Shown here: one piece after another, positions 1 to 8,791 of the stretch
How the letters are laid out: the number at the start of each line of letters is the position of its first letter
Position numbering within the stretch: position 1 is the stretch's first letter
Origin: Nostoc sp. CHAB 5834
GTDB taxonomy: Bacteria; Cyanobacteriota; Cyanobacteriia; Cyanobacteriales; Nostocaceae
NCBI GenBank assembly: GCA_020829485.1
Contig: JAIVFU010000093.1
Span: 1-25,917 of the forward strand
DNA: 25,917 nucleotides
Direction: 5' to 3'
Program-made: the position numbers and the translations under genes
Notes under the pieces: generated by a model
Database searches by the model: none
Seen by the model: only the letters and a program-made list of their open reading frames with translations
What the model was told of the DNA's origin: nothing

Positions 1-2
1 CC

Positions 3-251
3 TCTTATGGGGTCGGGTATGAAGGATATGAAAATGCCTTGCCTGCTTCGGATAGGGCACTCTCACCTGATACTGATCACAGCGCTGCTGTTGACCACTG
101 CGATTCCTACACATATCAGCAAGATCCTTCCTTATATGATATGAACGAGCAAAATCATCAACGGCTGAAACTGTATGAAAAACGGCTAGTGGCAAACAGA
201 AAACAGCATAAGGAGTCTGTTAATACATCTGCTCCAAAATATCTGACATAA
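3..251 (+). CDS. 3' end of an unidentified protein (partial, enters from left edge)
   Basis: An open frame runs in from the window edge with no stop and ends at TAA 249-251. The visible 82 residues are polar and rich in Ser, Tyr, Asp and Gln, with a Gly/Tyr stretch first (SYGVGYEGYENALPASD) and a basic, helical-looking tail (QRLKLYEKRLVANRKQ). That composition fits a disordered C-terminal tail rather than a random frame. The last 32 bp overlap the 3' end of the converging J-domain gene. No domain is recognised and the start lies outside the window. It could still be a chance frame, so the call is moderate. Confidence 0.45.
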   Translation, partial: SYGVGYEGYENALPASDRALSPDTDHSAAVDHCDSYTYQQDPSLYDMNEQNHQRLKLYEKRLVANRKQHKESVNTSAPKYLT

Positions 252-1308
252 TTTCTTCGTCTAGGGAGTGCAGAGTTGGTGGGCCACCGAGAAATTCTTT
301 CATAGTGATTTTCTGTTCTCTAAAGTCCTTGACAAAATCCCGAATTTGAGAAACAACGTTAATTTGATTTTCTATCGTTTCTACCATAATAGCCATAGAG
401 TCAATGCCTTTTTTAGCAGCTTTGCGAGAATCAGAAACCATCGTTCCAACGTGAGTTTTTTTTGCCAAACGCAGTTCCCGTTTCAAATTTTCATATTGAG
501 TGAGAAGAATTTGATTTTGCTGTTCTATAGTTCGACATTTACGAGTTAAATCATCTTCGCTATTAAGATCAATAATTTCTCCCACTTGGTGAAGTCGCTC
601 AATTTCTAGAAGTTTTGCCAAATCGCCTTCTTGGTAGGCTTGATTGATTGATTTCATGATTTCTGTATTATATGTCTGTGTCTCGCTGTCTTTTACCTTG
701 TCAGGGTGGAAGATTTCAGCTAACCTCAGAAATGTTTCACGAATTTTTCTTTTATCTTCTGTTCTAGTTACAGACAGAGATTCTACAGATTCTTGTGCTT
801 GCCAATGTTGATAGCGACTTTCAGCAGTTTCCCTGGAAAAATCTGATTCGGGTTCGGAGTTGTCAAACGATTCGTCTAGCTCTGTTGAAAATTCTTTGCC
901 ATTTGGTTTGAGACTAATGATTCCTGTCAACTGGAGGTTAAGATAAACTGCTTCTATGTTTTTTAGAGTTTGTTTACCAAACTTTCTAGTAGTAAAGATT
1001 TCATCAAATAGAGCATGAATATCTTGGTCTAACTCAGCCATCTTTTGAAAGCTGGGACTAGCTTGATGAAAGATTTCTGTGGCGAAAATTCGCGTCTGTT
1101 CAACAAATTTATTCAGTTCTGTCCGTTTTCTCTTAATCTGCTTGAGTAGTGATTGGTGTTCTTTCTCTAGAAACTGTAAGCGGATATGTAGTTGAGAGAG
1201 AGCCAGTGGAGTTGTAACAGTCGAGTGGGATAAAGGTGGGGTTTTTCGAGGCATAGAAGATTTAAGATTATCAAGGGAAAAAACTCTTTCCTTCAATTGA
1301 TATCTCAA
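220..1308 (-). CDS. J-domain (DnaJ-like) coiled-coil protein
   Basis: 362 aa. A J-domain-like segment lies in the second half, about residues 184-235, with the signature HPD at 201-203 in the context LAEIFHPDKVKD, followed by a helix (IMKSINQAYQEGDLAKLLEI). HPD is the motif that stimulates the ATPase of Hsp70/DnaK in this family, so a co-chaperone role is inferred. Long charged helices flank it: about 38-75 (LEKEHQSLLKQIKRKRTEL) and about 255-330, probably coiled coils. An acidic linker lies at 140-165. There is no Gly/Phe region or zinc-finger domain, so it is not a canonical DnaJ. An ATG at 1254 (residue 19, MPRKTPP) is an alternative start. It converges on and overlaps the gene end at 3-251. 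Confidence 0.8.
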   Translation of the reverse strand: MRYQLKERVFSLDNLKSSMPRKTPPLSHSTVTTPLALSQLHIRLQFLEKEHQSLLKQIKRKRTELNKFVEQTRIFATEIFHQASPSFQKMAELDQDIHALFDEIFTTRKFGKQTLKNIEAVYLNLQLTGIISLKPNGKEFSTELDESFDNSEPESDFSRETAESRYQHWQAQESVESLSVTRTEDKRKIRETFLRLAEIFHPDKVKDSETQTYNTEIMKSINQAYQEGDLAKLLEIERLHQVGEIIDLNSEDDLTRKCRTIEQQNQILLTQYENLKRELRLAKKTHVGTMVSDSRKAAKKGIDSMAIMVETIENQINVVSQIRDFVKDFREQKITMKEFLGGPPTLHSLDEEIMSDILEQMY

Positions 1309-1334
1309 TGATGATACATGAATGTCTACTGAGA

Positions 1335-2186
1335 TTAATTTTCTGGTGATAGTTGTGCTTGTAACTGCTGTACTTGTTCTACTGTTAAACCTGTTACCCG
1401 TGTAATTGCTTCAATAGCTAGACCCTCGCGCAGTAAGTTCAATGCTACTTTTTCCAAAGCTTTTTGAGCGCCTTCCTGTTGCCAACTGGTTACAATCTCC
1501 ATAATTTCCTTCTGTTCATCTAATCCCATTGTACTGATTGCCGCTTGAAAGACCTGTTTCTCAGTATCGTCAAGCCTCAAATACGTATCAACAAACCCTG
1601 AAATCAATTGCATCCGTGCTGGGTCTAACTTTAACGTCGCCAGCAGTCGCAAACATTCTGCTTTTACCTGGGGACGTTCCTCTGTTGGAATATTCATCTT
1701 CGACATCAATGCTGCTGCCACCGGATTTGGCTGCGTGAGAAAATCTCGCCAACTTAAACGATTTAATTGAATTGCCTTGAAATTAAAATCAAGTACATTT
1801 AAATCAGTAAACCTTACACAATGATTAGTCGATTCAGCGCGTTTCGGTTCATCAAACGAGAAAATCACCACGGGATAAATCGCACAATCATATTTCTCGT
1901 ACAGTCGAGCAAAATATTTAAACATCCGCTTGGCAAACGCTGTCTCAGTATAGGACTGATTTTCAACATGAATTAGAAAACAAGTATCTTGCTGTTGATA
2001 ACGCACCTGTGCCAGTAAATCAATTTCCTTCTTTTCGCCAGAGGTAACATCAGTAAACACTTCTTGGGGTAAAAACTGGATGGAATCGCGGTCTATTTGG
2101 CTGACTACTTGAGGCAGGAATAAATCAAGAAACTCAACAAAAAATGTAGATAGTAATTCTTTGAAAAGGCGGTCGTGGTCAATCAT
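1335..2186 (-). CDS. Rpn family PD-(D/E)XK nuclease / transposase-like protein
   Basis: 283 aa. The N-terminal half matches the cyanobacterial Rpn/YhgA-like family: MIDHDRLFKELL, then EIDLLAQV with Asp56, then FLIHVENQS with Glu75 and Gln77, which together form a PD-(D/E)XK-type active site (Gln replaces Lys, common in this family). YFARLYEKYDCAIYPVVIFSFD follows. The C-terminus carries the usual helical tail (LLREGLAIEAITRVTGLTVEQVQQL), a small helix-turn-helix-like module. Rpn proteins are DNA endonucleases that promote recombination in Escherichia coli; their natural role in cyanobacteria is unsettled and they occur in many copies per genome. The gene appears intact. It is divergent from the 2283 gene across about 95 bp. 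Confidence 0.85.
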   Translation of the reverse strand: MIDHDRLFKELLSTFFVEFLDLFLPQVVSQIDRDSIQFLPQEVFTDVTSGEKKEIDLLAQVRYQQQDTCFLIHVENQSYTETAFAKRMFKYFARLYEKYDCAIYPVVIFSFDEPKRAESTNHCVRFTDLNVLDFNFKAIQLNRLSWRDFLTQPNPVAAALMSKMNIPTEERPQVKAECLRLLATLKLDPARMQLISGFVDTYLRLDDTEKQVFQAAISTMGLDEQKEIMEIVTSWQQEGAQKALEKVALNLLREGLAIEAITRVTGLTVEQVQQLQAQLSPEN

Positions 2187-2282
2187 TCTTTTTGTCTTCC
2201 CCTCAGATTATAATAATGTTTATGTAGAAATAGGCATTATTTGAGGCGATTAATTGAATCTACTGATGGCAATTGATGCCGA

Positions 2283-2669
2283 ATGCCAGATATTAATTAT
2301 GAAAAATTATTAACTGTAGTAAAAACTATGAAAATTTCCGAAATATCGGCAGAAACTCTGGAAAAAATCAAGTCAGTTAGGTGGGATATAATTATTGAGA
2401 AACATGAAGGGCCAGAAAGTTGGTCATCGGTTTTTAGATATGAAGAACCAGAATTTTTGTCAGTGGAAGAACGCTCAATATTATTACCTGTAGATAAATC
2501 ACATCATCCTAATATTACTATAATACGTTGTATCTGGAGTGCGGATAAGAATTCTGTAACAGTTTTTCTATCAGATACTACCTATGAAGATGATCCATTC
2601 TTTTCGGGATTTATGGCAGTATGCGATCGCCTGAAGAATGAAGAATTTTTCTTAGCAATCGTTTCTTGA
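2283..2669 (+). CDS. Hypothetical protein, 128 aa
   Basis: An intact ORF of 128 aa with a soluble alpha/beta composition: an N-terminal helix (YEKLLTVVKTMKISEISAETLEKIKSV), then strands such as WDIIIEKHE and ITIIRCIWSADKNSVTVFLSDTTY, ending FFLAIVS. There is no signal peptide or membrane segment and no family was recognised. The Shine-Dalgarno match before the ATG at 2283 is poor. A strong factor-independent terminator follows 22 bp after the stop, which supports a real monocistronic gene. Confidence 0.6.
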   Translation: MPDINYEKLLTVVKTMKISEISAETLEKIKSVRWDIIIEKHEGPESWSSVFRYEEPEFLSVEERSILLPVDKSHHPNITIIRCIWSADKNSVTVFLSDTTYEDDPFFSGFMAVCDRLKNEEFFLAIVS

Positions 2670-2690
2670 GAGAGAGGTTTTATCTTTTTA

Positions 2691-2726
2691 TTGTTCTCGC
2701 GTAATACACGAGAACAATATTTTTTT
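2691..2726 (+). terminator. Rho-independent terminator
   Basis: A perfect 9-bp stem (TTGTTCTCG at 2691-2699 with CGAGAACAA at 2709-2717) has a 9-nt loop and is followed by TA and seven T residues (2720-2726). It lies 22 bp after the stop of the 128-aa gene, in the same direction. Confidence 0.85.
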
Positions 2727-2835
2727 ATATAACGCCCAATTTTTTCTTAACCGAGCAGTATTGTGGCAGATATGATCAGAAAGTAAGACTATCTTAACCT
2801 CTCACCGATGGGCAGAGGGGCATGGGAGAGGGCGA

Positions 2836-3327
2836 CTAAGCTCTTTTAAAAAATTCCCCATGTATGGGTTGGACATAATCGCAATATGCCTGATAAGCAT
2901 CTTCAGGGGTATCAAAATAACCAATGGTTATTGGTTGACTATTGACTGTGGTTTGCGCTCGAAATTTCCCACGCCATCCATTACACACTACTACTCCCTT
3001 AAAGCCAGACTTATTATTACAGTGCTTACCTCGATTCATTTGAATTTGTTGACGGGTTGATGCTTTGAGGTAATCAATGCGATGGTCAAAAGTGTTGCTG
3101 TTGAAGTGGTGAATTTCAAGGGACATATCAAGTCCCATTCTTTGAGCCACTAGTTTATGAAAGAAAATAGTTTGTTGTTTTCCCTGCTGATCTCGCGGAC
3201 TATTTCTCCGCAGATAACCATCACTATCAACTCGCCATCTAAAATTATCAACTAAGTCCTGATCCACTTCGCTATAAAAGGCTATTCTAGTCGTACCTTT
3301 TAGGGTTGTGTAAACAAATTCTGGCAT
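2836..3327 (-). CDS. HNH endonuclease-like protein with AP2 domain
   Basis: 163 aa. The middle (about residues 55-100) resembles an HNH nuclease: FFHKLVAQRMG, then LEIHHFNSNTFDHRIDYLKAST, with the His-His pair in place; the usual second Asn is His here, so cleavage activity is uncertain. The C-terminus (about 105-163) is an AP2 DNA-binding domain: NKSGFKGVVV, WRGKFRAQ, IGYFDTPEDAYQAYCDYVQPIHGEF. HNH-AP2 proteins are known from cyanobacteria and phages as homing-type endonucleases, and are thought to be the source of plant AP2/ERF factors. It stands alone, not inside an intron or intein that I can see. It is probably a selfish or recently moved gene. Confidence 0.85.
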   Translation of the reverse strand: MPEFVYTTLKGTTRIAFYSEVDQDLVDNFRWRVDSDGYLRRNSPRDQQGKQQTIFFHKLVAQRMGLDMSLEIHHFNSNTFDHRIDYLKASTRQQIQMNRGKHCNNKSGFKGVVVCNGWRGKFRAQTTVNSQPITIGYFDTPEDAYQAYCDYVQPIHGEFFKRA

Positions 3328-3410
3328 AATTAGATAACTTTTAATTACAGGTAGAAATCGAGATGCAATGAATGTTGAATATTCATCTTAATTATAAGAT
3401 ATTCAGTCAT

Positions 3411-3698
3411 AATAATTCGTAATTCGTAATTCGTAATTCGTAATTATTACCCCATGCACCCCACTTGCTTCTCCCTTAGCGCTAGCCTCTCTCTTTGGGA
3501 TTCGGGGAGACGCGCAAGGGACAACCGGGGGGAAAGAGGCAACGCAGTGGCTTATAAATGCACTTGCTCTGTAGTAAAGATGCTACGCATTGTTTTCTTT
3601 TTCATAATTAAAATTAGGTGGCTCTGCACCCAGAATGAATTAATAATTAATTTAGTAATTTTTAATTACGAATTAAGAATTACGAATTACGAATTATT
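3411..3698. repeat. Heptanucleotide (STRR-type) inverted arms flanking a 216-bp segment
   Basis: The left arm 3411-3446 contains four perfect tandem AATTCGT units (3414-3441). The right arm 3663-3698 is its reverse complement with one mismatch over about 35 bp. The enclosed segment is non-coding and contains a GC-rich stretch (about 3475-3541, with TTAGCGCTAGCC and runs of G) of the kind repeated in cyanobacterial genomes. Short tandemly repeated heptamers are a known Nostoc/Anabaena genome feature. The arrangement resembles a small non-autonomous element or a long hairpin. The whole 3328-3879 interval has no gene I can support. Confidence 0.65.
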
Positions 3699-3879
3699 CG
3701 GTCACGCATTCATACATTCACCCATTCAAAAGATTTGTCTATCTGTCGATTACAGGTGACTGAAACCAAATCAGTTAACAGTTAAGACAAAGCAACAAAC
3801 TATTTAGATTTATGACAACGAATTTGCGTTCTGGTCAACTAATTCGTTTTTCTACACCAGTTTTTATTTAGGAGAGAAA

Positions 3880-4179
3880 ATGATGAAATTTAAATTTTTA
3901 GTTCTACCAGCGATTGTTGCGGCAGTTTGTTTTATTGGACAAACTATCTCTGTATCGGCACAAGCTGCTCCAGTCTGTAAACTGAGTACATTGAACTCCA
4001 GCTATGGAGCGCAATCAACCGGAACAGTCGTTTCACCTATAGCACCTTTTACCGCTAGCATTTTTGGTTTCCTGGGCTTAGTTGTTTTCGATCGCATTGC
4101 CCCAGATATCCATGACAAAACCGTTGACATCAAGACAACACCAATTGTCTCGCCAACCAGTACGGCGCGATCTGTGTGA
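3880..4179 (+). CDS. Small exported protein, probably C-terminally truncated
   Basis: 99 aa. There is a good Shine-Dalgarno (AGGAGAG) just before ATG 3880, with a second ATG directly after it. The N-terminus is a signal peptide: MMKFKFLVLPAIVAAVCFIG, with likely cleavage after VSAQA. The mature part begins APVCKLSTLNSSYGAQSTGTVV and reaches FGFLGLVVFD. That LxxxYGxxxxGT...VFDG pattern is shared by a family of secreted cyanobacterial beta-rich proteins that are usually longer, about 150-200 aa as I recall. After VFD the sequence stops resembling them, so I suspect truncation or a frameshift near 4090. The function is unknown. Confidence 0.6.
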   Translation: MMKFKFLVLPAIVAAVCFIGQTISVSAQAAPVCKLSTLNSSYGAQSTGTVVSPIAPFTASIFGFLGLVVFDRIAPDIHDKTVDIKTTPIVSPTSTARSV

Positions 4180-4200
4180 AACCAAGTAGTATTTTTAACC

Positions 4201-4238
4201 GAAAAAGTAAAACAGTTAATACTAAGCCCCACTTTTTC
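4201..4238 (-). terminator. Possible hairpin at the 3' end of the CyRepA1-like gene
   Basis: GAAAAAGT (4201-4208) and ACTTTTTC (4231-4238) form a perfect 8-bp inverted repeat overlapping the stop codon of the minus-strand replication gene. There is no clean T-run after it on the minus strand, so termination is only possible, not shown. Confidence 0.3.
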
Positions 4239-7200
4239 ACCCGATCCATTCCACCCAATCAGGCGCATCTGTCACCAGTTGAGCAAACTTGTCCGGGTCA
4301 ATGTCCTCAAACTTCAGCATCACCCCACAACGCTCATCACTCGTCAATGTACTTAGTAGTTCTTTAACAGAATTAACCCCGAACTCTACTCGTTCAATCG
4401 CCAACTGAGCATAATATCTTACCCGTTCCCACCAAGAAGTACTGGATGATTCATCTGTGTCCACACCCCCCCAATTATTACTTCCATCTTTATTAAGGGG
4501 GGGTGTGGACGGAGGATTAATCCCATACTGAGACTGCATTCTAGCTGCGTAAGCCGCATTTTTAGTTTGCTCCTCTTGGCGTTTGTTTTCCCTGTCTTCC
4601 CTCTGCCGTTGCCGATAAGAGAGTACGCTCTGGATAAATATGACATCCTCAGTATTTAGCCGATAATACCGAACCCTTTGACCATTCTCAAGTGGTCGGC
4701 GAGACTCAGTAGATAGACCCAATTGCGAGAGATACTGCCCCAAAATCCATACAGGAGATTCATCAAGGGGAATAGTCAGATTCAGTATCCCCTTAACGTG
4801 AGATGCGTTACGTTTGGAGAAGTCCGTCAAAACTTGAATCATCGCTTCGTCGCCTTTAATCTCAACCCCCGCCATCAGATCCATTAACACCGCTCTTAGC
4901 CCCAAGCGATGACGCATTAACCAAGACGCAGAATGATTGCTCCAGTCAGTACAAATGGCAAGGCGATCGCGTTCTGATTTATCCCGCTCTGCCACAACAG
5001 GCGGCGGTGCAACAAGGTCATCGGAAATCATTTCTCCCGGCGCTGCCAATATCGCTTCAAGTGCGACAATTTTCTTAATTAAGCGCCCCCCGTCATCTTG
5101 CTCAACCAGTTCCGGGGTTACGTTCATCCCGTAAGTATCCTGTATACGGAACTTTTCACACTCCAGCACCTCCTCTGGCTTGAGATAGTCTTGGTGCTGC
5201 CTGCTGTTGTAAGTCCTCCTGTCAATATCTTTGGCATTGGCCACCTTGCGATAATGCTCCTCATCGATGGCAATACCAGCCGCCTTCATCCAGCGAGAAG
5301 CACTTTCATCACCACCGTCGCCCAAAGGAATAATCGTATTCCCCATTTCTTGAAGAAGCGATCGCAAATCAGCCCGTAAATTATTGATAGACCAATTGCG
5401 CTGTGCCTCAATCTGACAATTAGCATCTAATGCCCAGTCCTTCTCTGCACCACGTCTGCCTGTCTCTCTGTCAATGCGGATGAGAAAGGCAGTCATCTCG
5501 TTTTTTTGAAGAATTTTCTCCTTGATGCGACGGGCATTAGTTTCGGCGTAACCAAAGGGAGGGCGCGGTGCAACCCAAACATACATGGGGACATCTGGAC
5601 GATACCGCCATAACTGTTGAGCGCATTCTGTAGCCGACTGCGAGACAGCATGAAACACACCAAACACGGCATCAAAATGATAGCTGGAAATGTCAACCCC
5701 TGTGCCGAGACTGGGAGTAATTAAAAAAGCATCAATATCCTTAATAGCTACGTTAATCTCCCTGATAAAAATGACGTTCTCCTCAGAGCCACTATTTTCC
5801 GAGTGAATCGCCCACACTCGTAACTTGCGGTCTTCGGCTGATTCCGGTGTATCATCAGCGTCATCAATTGCTGAACCATCATTGAGCGCTCGTTCCAGTT
5901 TTTTGATGAACCGCTTGCTGTCGCTGACCATCATCAGTTTTTGACCTGACATCAGTTGAGCGTGAAACTCGGCAACGATTGCACTGCTGTTTTTACCTTC
6001 GTACCAAAAAACCTGACGACCACCAGAGCGGTATTCGTTTTTGATGATGTAGGGTTTTTCACCAGCAGGTCGCATTCTGAGGAAAAACTCAATGGTCAAA
6101 TCATCCAAGTGGGCATCTGCCAAAACAACCAGCTTGGCATTGTAAACCAGATACTCCAGCACTTCCAGAATAGCCCCTCGGTGTTCTTTGCAAGTTTTTG
6201 ACTTGAGCAAGTGAGCGAGATACTGGCAGGCTTCATCTATAAATAAGATGTCGTAAGCCTGTAAATCGTTCGCCATCTTATACAATGAGTCTACAGTGAT
6301 ACTCAGTGCTTTGGCTTTAGCCCAGTCGCCGCAAGAAATCGCAGAGTACATTGCTGTTTGCAAGCGATCGCTAAGATTTTTGAGCAAAGTAACCCGATGC
6401 CCGTTGTTCAAAAAGCTGAATTGAGGGTTATCTCTTCTAATCATTGCCAAGATTTCAGTCTTGCCTGTTCCCATGTCCGAAGCCAAACCCACTAACCCAG
6501 ATTGAGGCAGTGAGCGGATAACTGTGGAAAGATAGCGAGTATTGACAACGCAATCGGGTTTAAATTTGCGAAGCCCCCTGGCGCGATTAACGAAAAATCT
6601 TTGCTGGTACTCGTTTATGGTTAGAGCATCAGCAATCATGGTGGTCACGGCTTTGTCAGCCTTTTTCCCCAGAGCTACAACCCAATCGTCAATTCCTTTT
6701 TCGGGGCCTGGGAGTAGAGCTACTTCACACTCTCCACCAAGTTGTATGATTGTTGCAGCAGTACGGCGTGTAGCTTGAAAAATCTGGTGTTTGGTTTTGG
6801 GTTTGGTTTCGTAGTCGAAGAGAATGGTGAACTTACGCCCATTTTGAGCCATTGGGACTAAATCGGGGTGGAGGCGTTCTAAATTTTCGTTGCCAACCCG
6901 ACCGTTCCAGATTCCAGGGAGAGCGATCGCTACAAAGCCTAAAGTTAAGAGACAACCTCCCTTCTTCTCGCCCTCCGTAAGGATTACAGGAATTTCGGGA
7001 TGTGCCATCACCCAAGCCCAGAATCCTAACGCAACACCATCATGGGTAACAACTATATTTTCTGGCATCGGCACGTCGTAGCGAAGTGATACCAACTTCC
7101 AGATATGTAGGGGGACTCTCAGGTAGGTAACGCGGTTAGGAGTTTTGGGCGGTGATTCATATTTGACAGGCTTTTGGGTTGGTTCTTGGGTTTCCTTGTC

Positions 7201-7851
7201 CCATTCGAGTCGGGGATTGTCGGGCTTCATGCGTCCCCAATCCATTGGCAGCCAGTTGTTATGAGGGTCGAGTCCACTAGCCCACCATGCACTATTAATG
7301 TGGGCGTATCGCTGCAAGTAGCTATCACGCAGTCGCCCATCATTACGTCGAGCAGTGTGGGGCAGGGCATAGAGCAAGTATTCGTAGATTTCCGAACCAC
7401 TTAGAGAGCGGACATTTAGCTCGGTAACTATGGGGTCAACGCCAGAATTGACTACCCATTCATGCCAATGCCTTTGTTCTAACTGACTATTGGGATTTTG
7501 ATGTGTATCAACGCATAGGCTCTTGGTAGGAGGCACAACGCTGGGGGAAATAAGAGGAATTGGGGTAAGAGGTAGAGAGTTTTTGGGAAGAACTTCCTTA
7601 AGCTCCCCTGCTTTTTCAAGTGCATCAATTATGTTGATTACATCAGCAGCATCACTTTGGTCTGATGGCACAGGCAAAATTAGATGATGTTTTGTCAATT
7701 CGTAATCTCTTGTGATCAAATCAAAAGCAGATGCAATCTCTTGTGCCGTTTGTTTGTTGAGAATTTCACAAGTGATTTTTTGACGACTATAGGGTGTTTT
7801 AGATTTGCCGTAATTGGCATCTAGTAAGCGACGGCGTTTTGCTTCTCCCAT
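4237..7851 (-). CDS. CyRepA1-like plasmid replication protein (TOPRIM-like + P-loop helicase region)
   Basis: 1204 aa from ATG 7851, chosen because AAGGAG sits 10 nt upstream and the protein then begins [16 protein letters not shown]. The frame stays open 56 codons further upstream, but only through a purine-rich repeat. Domains: a TOPRIM/DUF3854-like region at about 285-400 ([24 protein letters not shown]), as in plasmid primases; a P-loop region with Walker A SDMGTGKT (about 458-465) and Walker B ILFIDEA (about 535-541); then helicase-like segments ([12 protein letters not shown]). This architecture matches cyanobacterial CyRepA1-type replication initiators, which combine primase-like and helicase-like parts. 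A palindromic insertion (4459-4510) lies in the C-terminal coding part. It is the last gene of the minus-strand run and suggests a plasmid or an integrated plasmid. Confidence 0.85.
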   Translation of the reverse strand: MGEAKRRRLLDANYGKSKTPYSRQKITCEILNKQTAQEIASAFDLITRDYELTKHHLILPVPSDQSDAADVINIIDALEKAGELKEVLPKNSLPLTPIPLISPSVVPPTKSLCVDTHQNPNSQLEQRHWHEWVVNSGVDPIVTELNVRSLSGSEIYEYLLYALPHTARRNDGRLRDSYLQRYAHINSAWWASGLDPHNNWLPMDWGRMKPDNPRLEWDKETQEPTQKPVKYESPPKTPNRVTYLRVPLHIWKLVSLRYDVPMPENIVVTHDGVALGFWAWVMAHPEIPVILTEGEKKGGCLLTLGFVAIALPGIWNGRVGNENLERLHPDLVPMAQNGRKFTILFDYETKPKTKHQIFQATRRTAATIIQLGGECEVALLPGPEKGIDDWVVALGKKADKAVTTMIADALTINEYQQRFFVNRARGLRKFKPDCVVNTRYLSTVIRSLPQSGLVGLASDMGTGKTEILAMIRRDNPQFSFLNNGHRVTLLKNLSDRLQTAMYSAISCGDWAKAKALSITVDSLYKMANDLQAYDILFIDEACQYLAHLLKSKTCKEHRGAILEVLEYLVYNAKLVVLADAHLDDLTIEFFLRMRPAGEKPYIIKNEYRSGGRQVFWYEGKNSSAIVAEFHAQLMSGQKLMMVSDSKRFIKKLERALNDGSAIDDADDTPESAEDRKLRVWAIHSENSGSEENVIFIREINVAIKDIDAFLITPSLGTGVDISSYHFDAVFGVFHAVSQSATECAQQLWRYRPDVPMYVWVAPRPPFGYAETNARRIKEKILQKNEMTAFLIRIDRETGRRGAEKDWALDANCQIEAQRNWSINNLRADLRSLLQEMGNTIIPLGDGGDESASRWMKAAGIAIDEEHYRKVANAKDIDRRTYNSRQHQDYLKPEEVLECEKFRIQDTYGMNVTPELVEQDDGGRLIKKIVALEAILAAPGEMISDDLVAPPPVVAERDKSERDRLAICTDWSNHSASWLMRHRLGLRAVLMDLMAGVEIKGDEAMIQVLTDFSKRNASHVKGILNLTIPLDESPVWILGQYLSQLGLSTESRRPLENGQRVRYYRLNTEDVIFIQSVLSYRQRQREDRENKRQEEQTKNAAYAARMQSQYGINPPSTPPLNKDGSNNWGGVDTDESSSTSWWERVRYYAQLAIERVEFGVNSVKELLSTLTSDERCGVMLKFEDIDPDKFAQLVTDAPDWVEWIG
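4459..4510. repeat. 14-bp perfect inverted repeat inside the replication gene
   Basis: GTCCACACCCCCCC (4459-4472) and GGGGGGGTGTGGAC (4497-4510) are perfect reverse complements around a 24-nt loop. In the reading frame they encode the low-complexity stretch [22 protein letters not shown]. Repeats of the PPLNKGG kind are common insertions in cyanobacterial DNA, including within genes. Confidence 0.8.
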
Positions 7852-7908
7852 ACAGCATTTACTCCTTGAAAGTGAGTGAAAATGAATCGAATTGGTCTTG
7901 ATGAAGAG

Positions 7909-8107
7909 GGGGAAGGGGGAAAGGGAAAAGGGGAAAGGGAACCAGTGACTTAAACTTCTTTTTTGTTCGACTTGTGTTGAGCGGCTTGCCCTGAGCGAAG
8001 CCGAAGGGAGTCGAAACACCTATTTAAAAACACTTGGCTGGTTACCTTGTGGGGAAAAGTTCTTTATTGTATTGCCCTTTCCCCCTTTCCCCTTCCCATG
8101 CATCCCC
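7909..8107. repeat. Repeat-rich upstream region of the replication gene
   Basis: The 353 bp between the replication gene and the alkB-like gene (7852-8204) hold no supported gene. A purine-rich run (about 7909-7941, units like GGGGAAAGGG) is mirrored by its complement at about 8081-8098 (CCCTTTCCCCCTTTCCCC). Between them, 7967-8015 is a nested palindrome: outer arms TTCGACT/AGTCGAA and inner arms CGGCTT (7982-7987)/AAGCCG (7998-8003), a sequence type widely dispersed in cyanobacteria. An origin of replication could lie here, but I saw no clear iterons. Confidence 0.55.
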
Positions 8108-8204
8108 TTGCAAGAACAGCCCCCTACCAAGAGCCTCTTCTTTGAGTCTTGATAGTACAAATGAACTAATTTACGGCATTATACATGATGAAAGAGAATC
8201 ACAA

Positions 8205-8763
8205 TTATTTCCCCCCGGTGTGCGGTCGAAACGTCAGATTGATACGTGTGCTAACCACTTTGTTGGTCTTGGGAAGCTGGTGCAGATGTGTGGATTGACA
8301 GCCTGGGTGCATCACAAGTAAACTGCCGTGTTCCAGCCAGAAGTCAGTAGGTTTGCCATTCCTCGGTTTGATTTGAAACTTGCGACATGACCCCAGGCTG
8401 ACAGATGCGATGGCTACGCCCGCCGCAGGCATCGCTGGGGATAGTCCCATTGAAGAATCAGTATCAGAGTGCCAGCCAATCGAATCTTGTCCGGTGCGGT
8501 ACTGGTTGCCAATGACGATGCGGAACTTGTAACCAGTAAGTGCAGTAATGCGATCGCGCATTACTTGCAGAGCTTCTGTCCACCATAGTGGTTTCAAAAA
8601 TACGCTGTTTGAGTAAAGATAGTCACAGCCTTTGTCACCGTAAAGACATTCAAGGCGGGGAACGGGCATTGTTTTACCCACGATCCTGATTTGATTCTGC
8701 TGCCACTCCAGTTTCAAGCAGTGTTGGTAGAGTTCGTTTGCAAGTTCCTGACTCAAGAAACTA
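8205..8763 (-). pseudogene. AlkB-like 2-oxoglutarate/Fe(II) dioxygenase, 3' part (gene split by IS630)
   Basis: This fragment encodes the last 185 residues of an AlkB-like dioxygenase. AlkB enzymes oxidatively remove alkyl groups from DNA or RNA bases. Visible motifs: iron ligands His and Asp in GWHSDTD; the distal His in HQLPKT; the 2-oxoglutarate-binding Arg in RINLTFR; and RYTG-like NQYRTGQDSIGWH. Its 5' end is lost at the left terminus of the IS at 8762. An ATG inside the IS (8825) now opens a 206-aa frame with 21 foreign residues. Joining this part to 10087-10147 gives a continuous 205-aa protein. A palindromic repeat insertion (8407-8435) adds about 7 residues (MPAAGVA) between SPA and IASVSLG, close to the iron-binding motif. 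Confidence 0.85.
8407..8435. repeat. GC-rich palindromic repeat inserted in the alkB-like coding sequence
   Basis: 29 bp with arms GCGATG (8407-8412) and CATCGC (8430-8435) and a partly palindromic GC-rich core. This sequence class is dispersed in Nostoc-like genomes. It is in frame and encodes the AMPAAGVAIA stretch. Confidence 0.7.
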
Positions 8764-8791
8764 GTACAGCGCGGCGGAAATAAGCCAAGTA

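Noticed and set aside
3411..3448. Possible CRISPR-like tandem repeat
   Set aside because: Units are 7 bp with no spacers, so it is a short tandem repeat.
3454..3759. 101-aa open frame on the plus strand
   Set aside because: It runs through the dispersed repeats and heptamer arms, with a protein of no pattern (ending NYELRITNYELFG, a common translation of such repeats).
7852..8019. 56-codon N-terminal extension of the replication protein
   Set aside because: It is a translation of purine-rich and palindromic repeats, and the ATG at 7851 has AAGGAG upstream.
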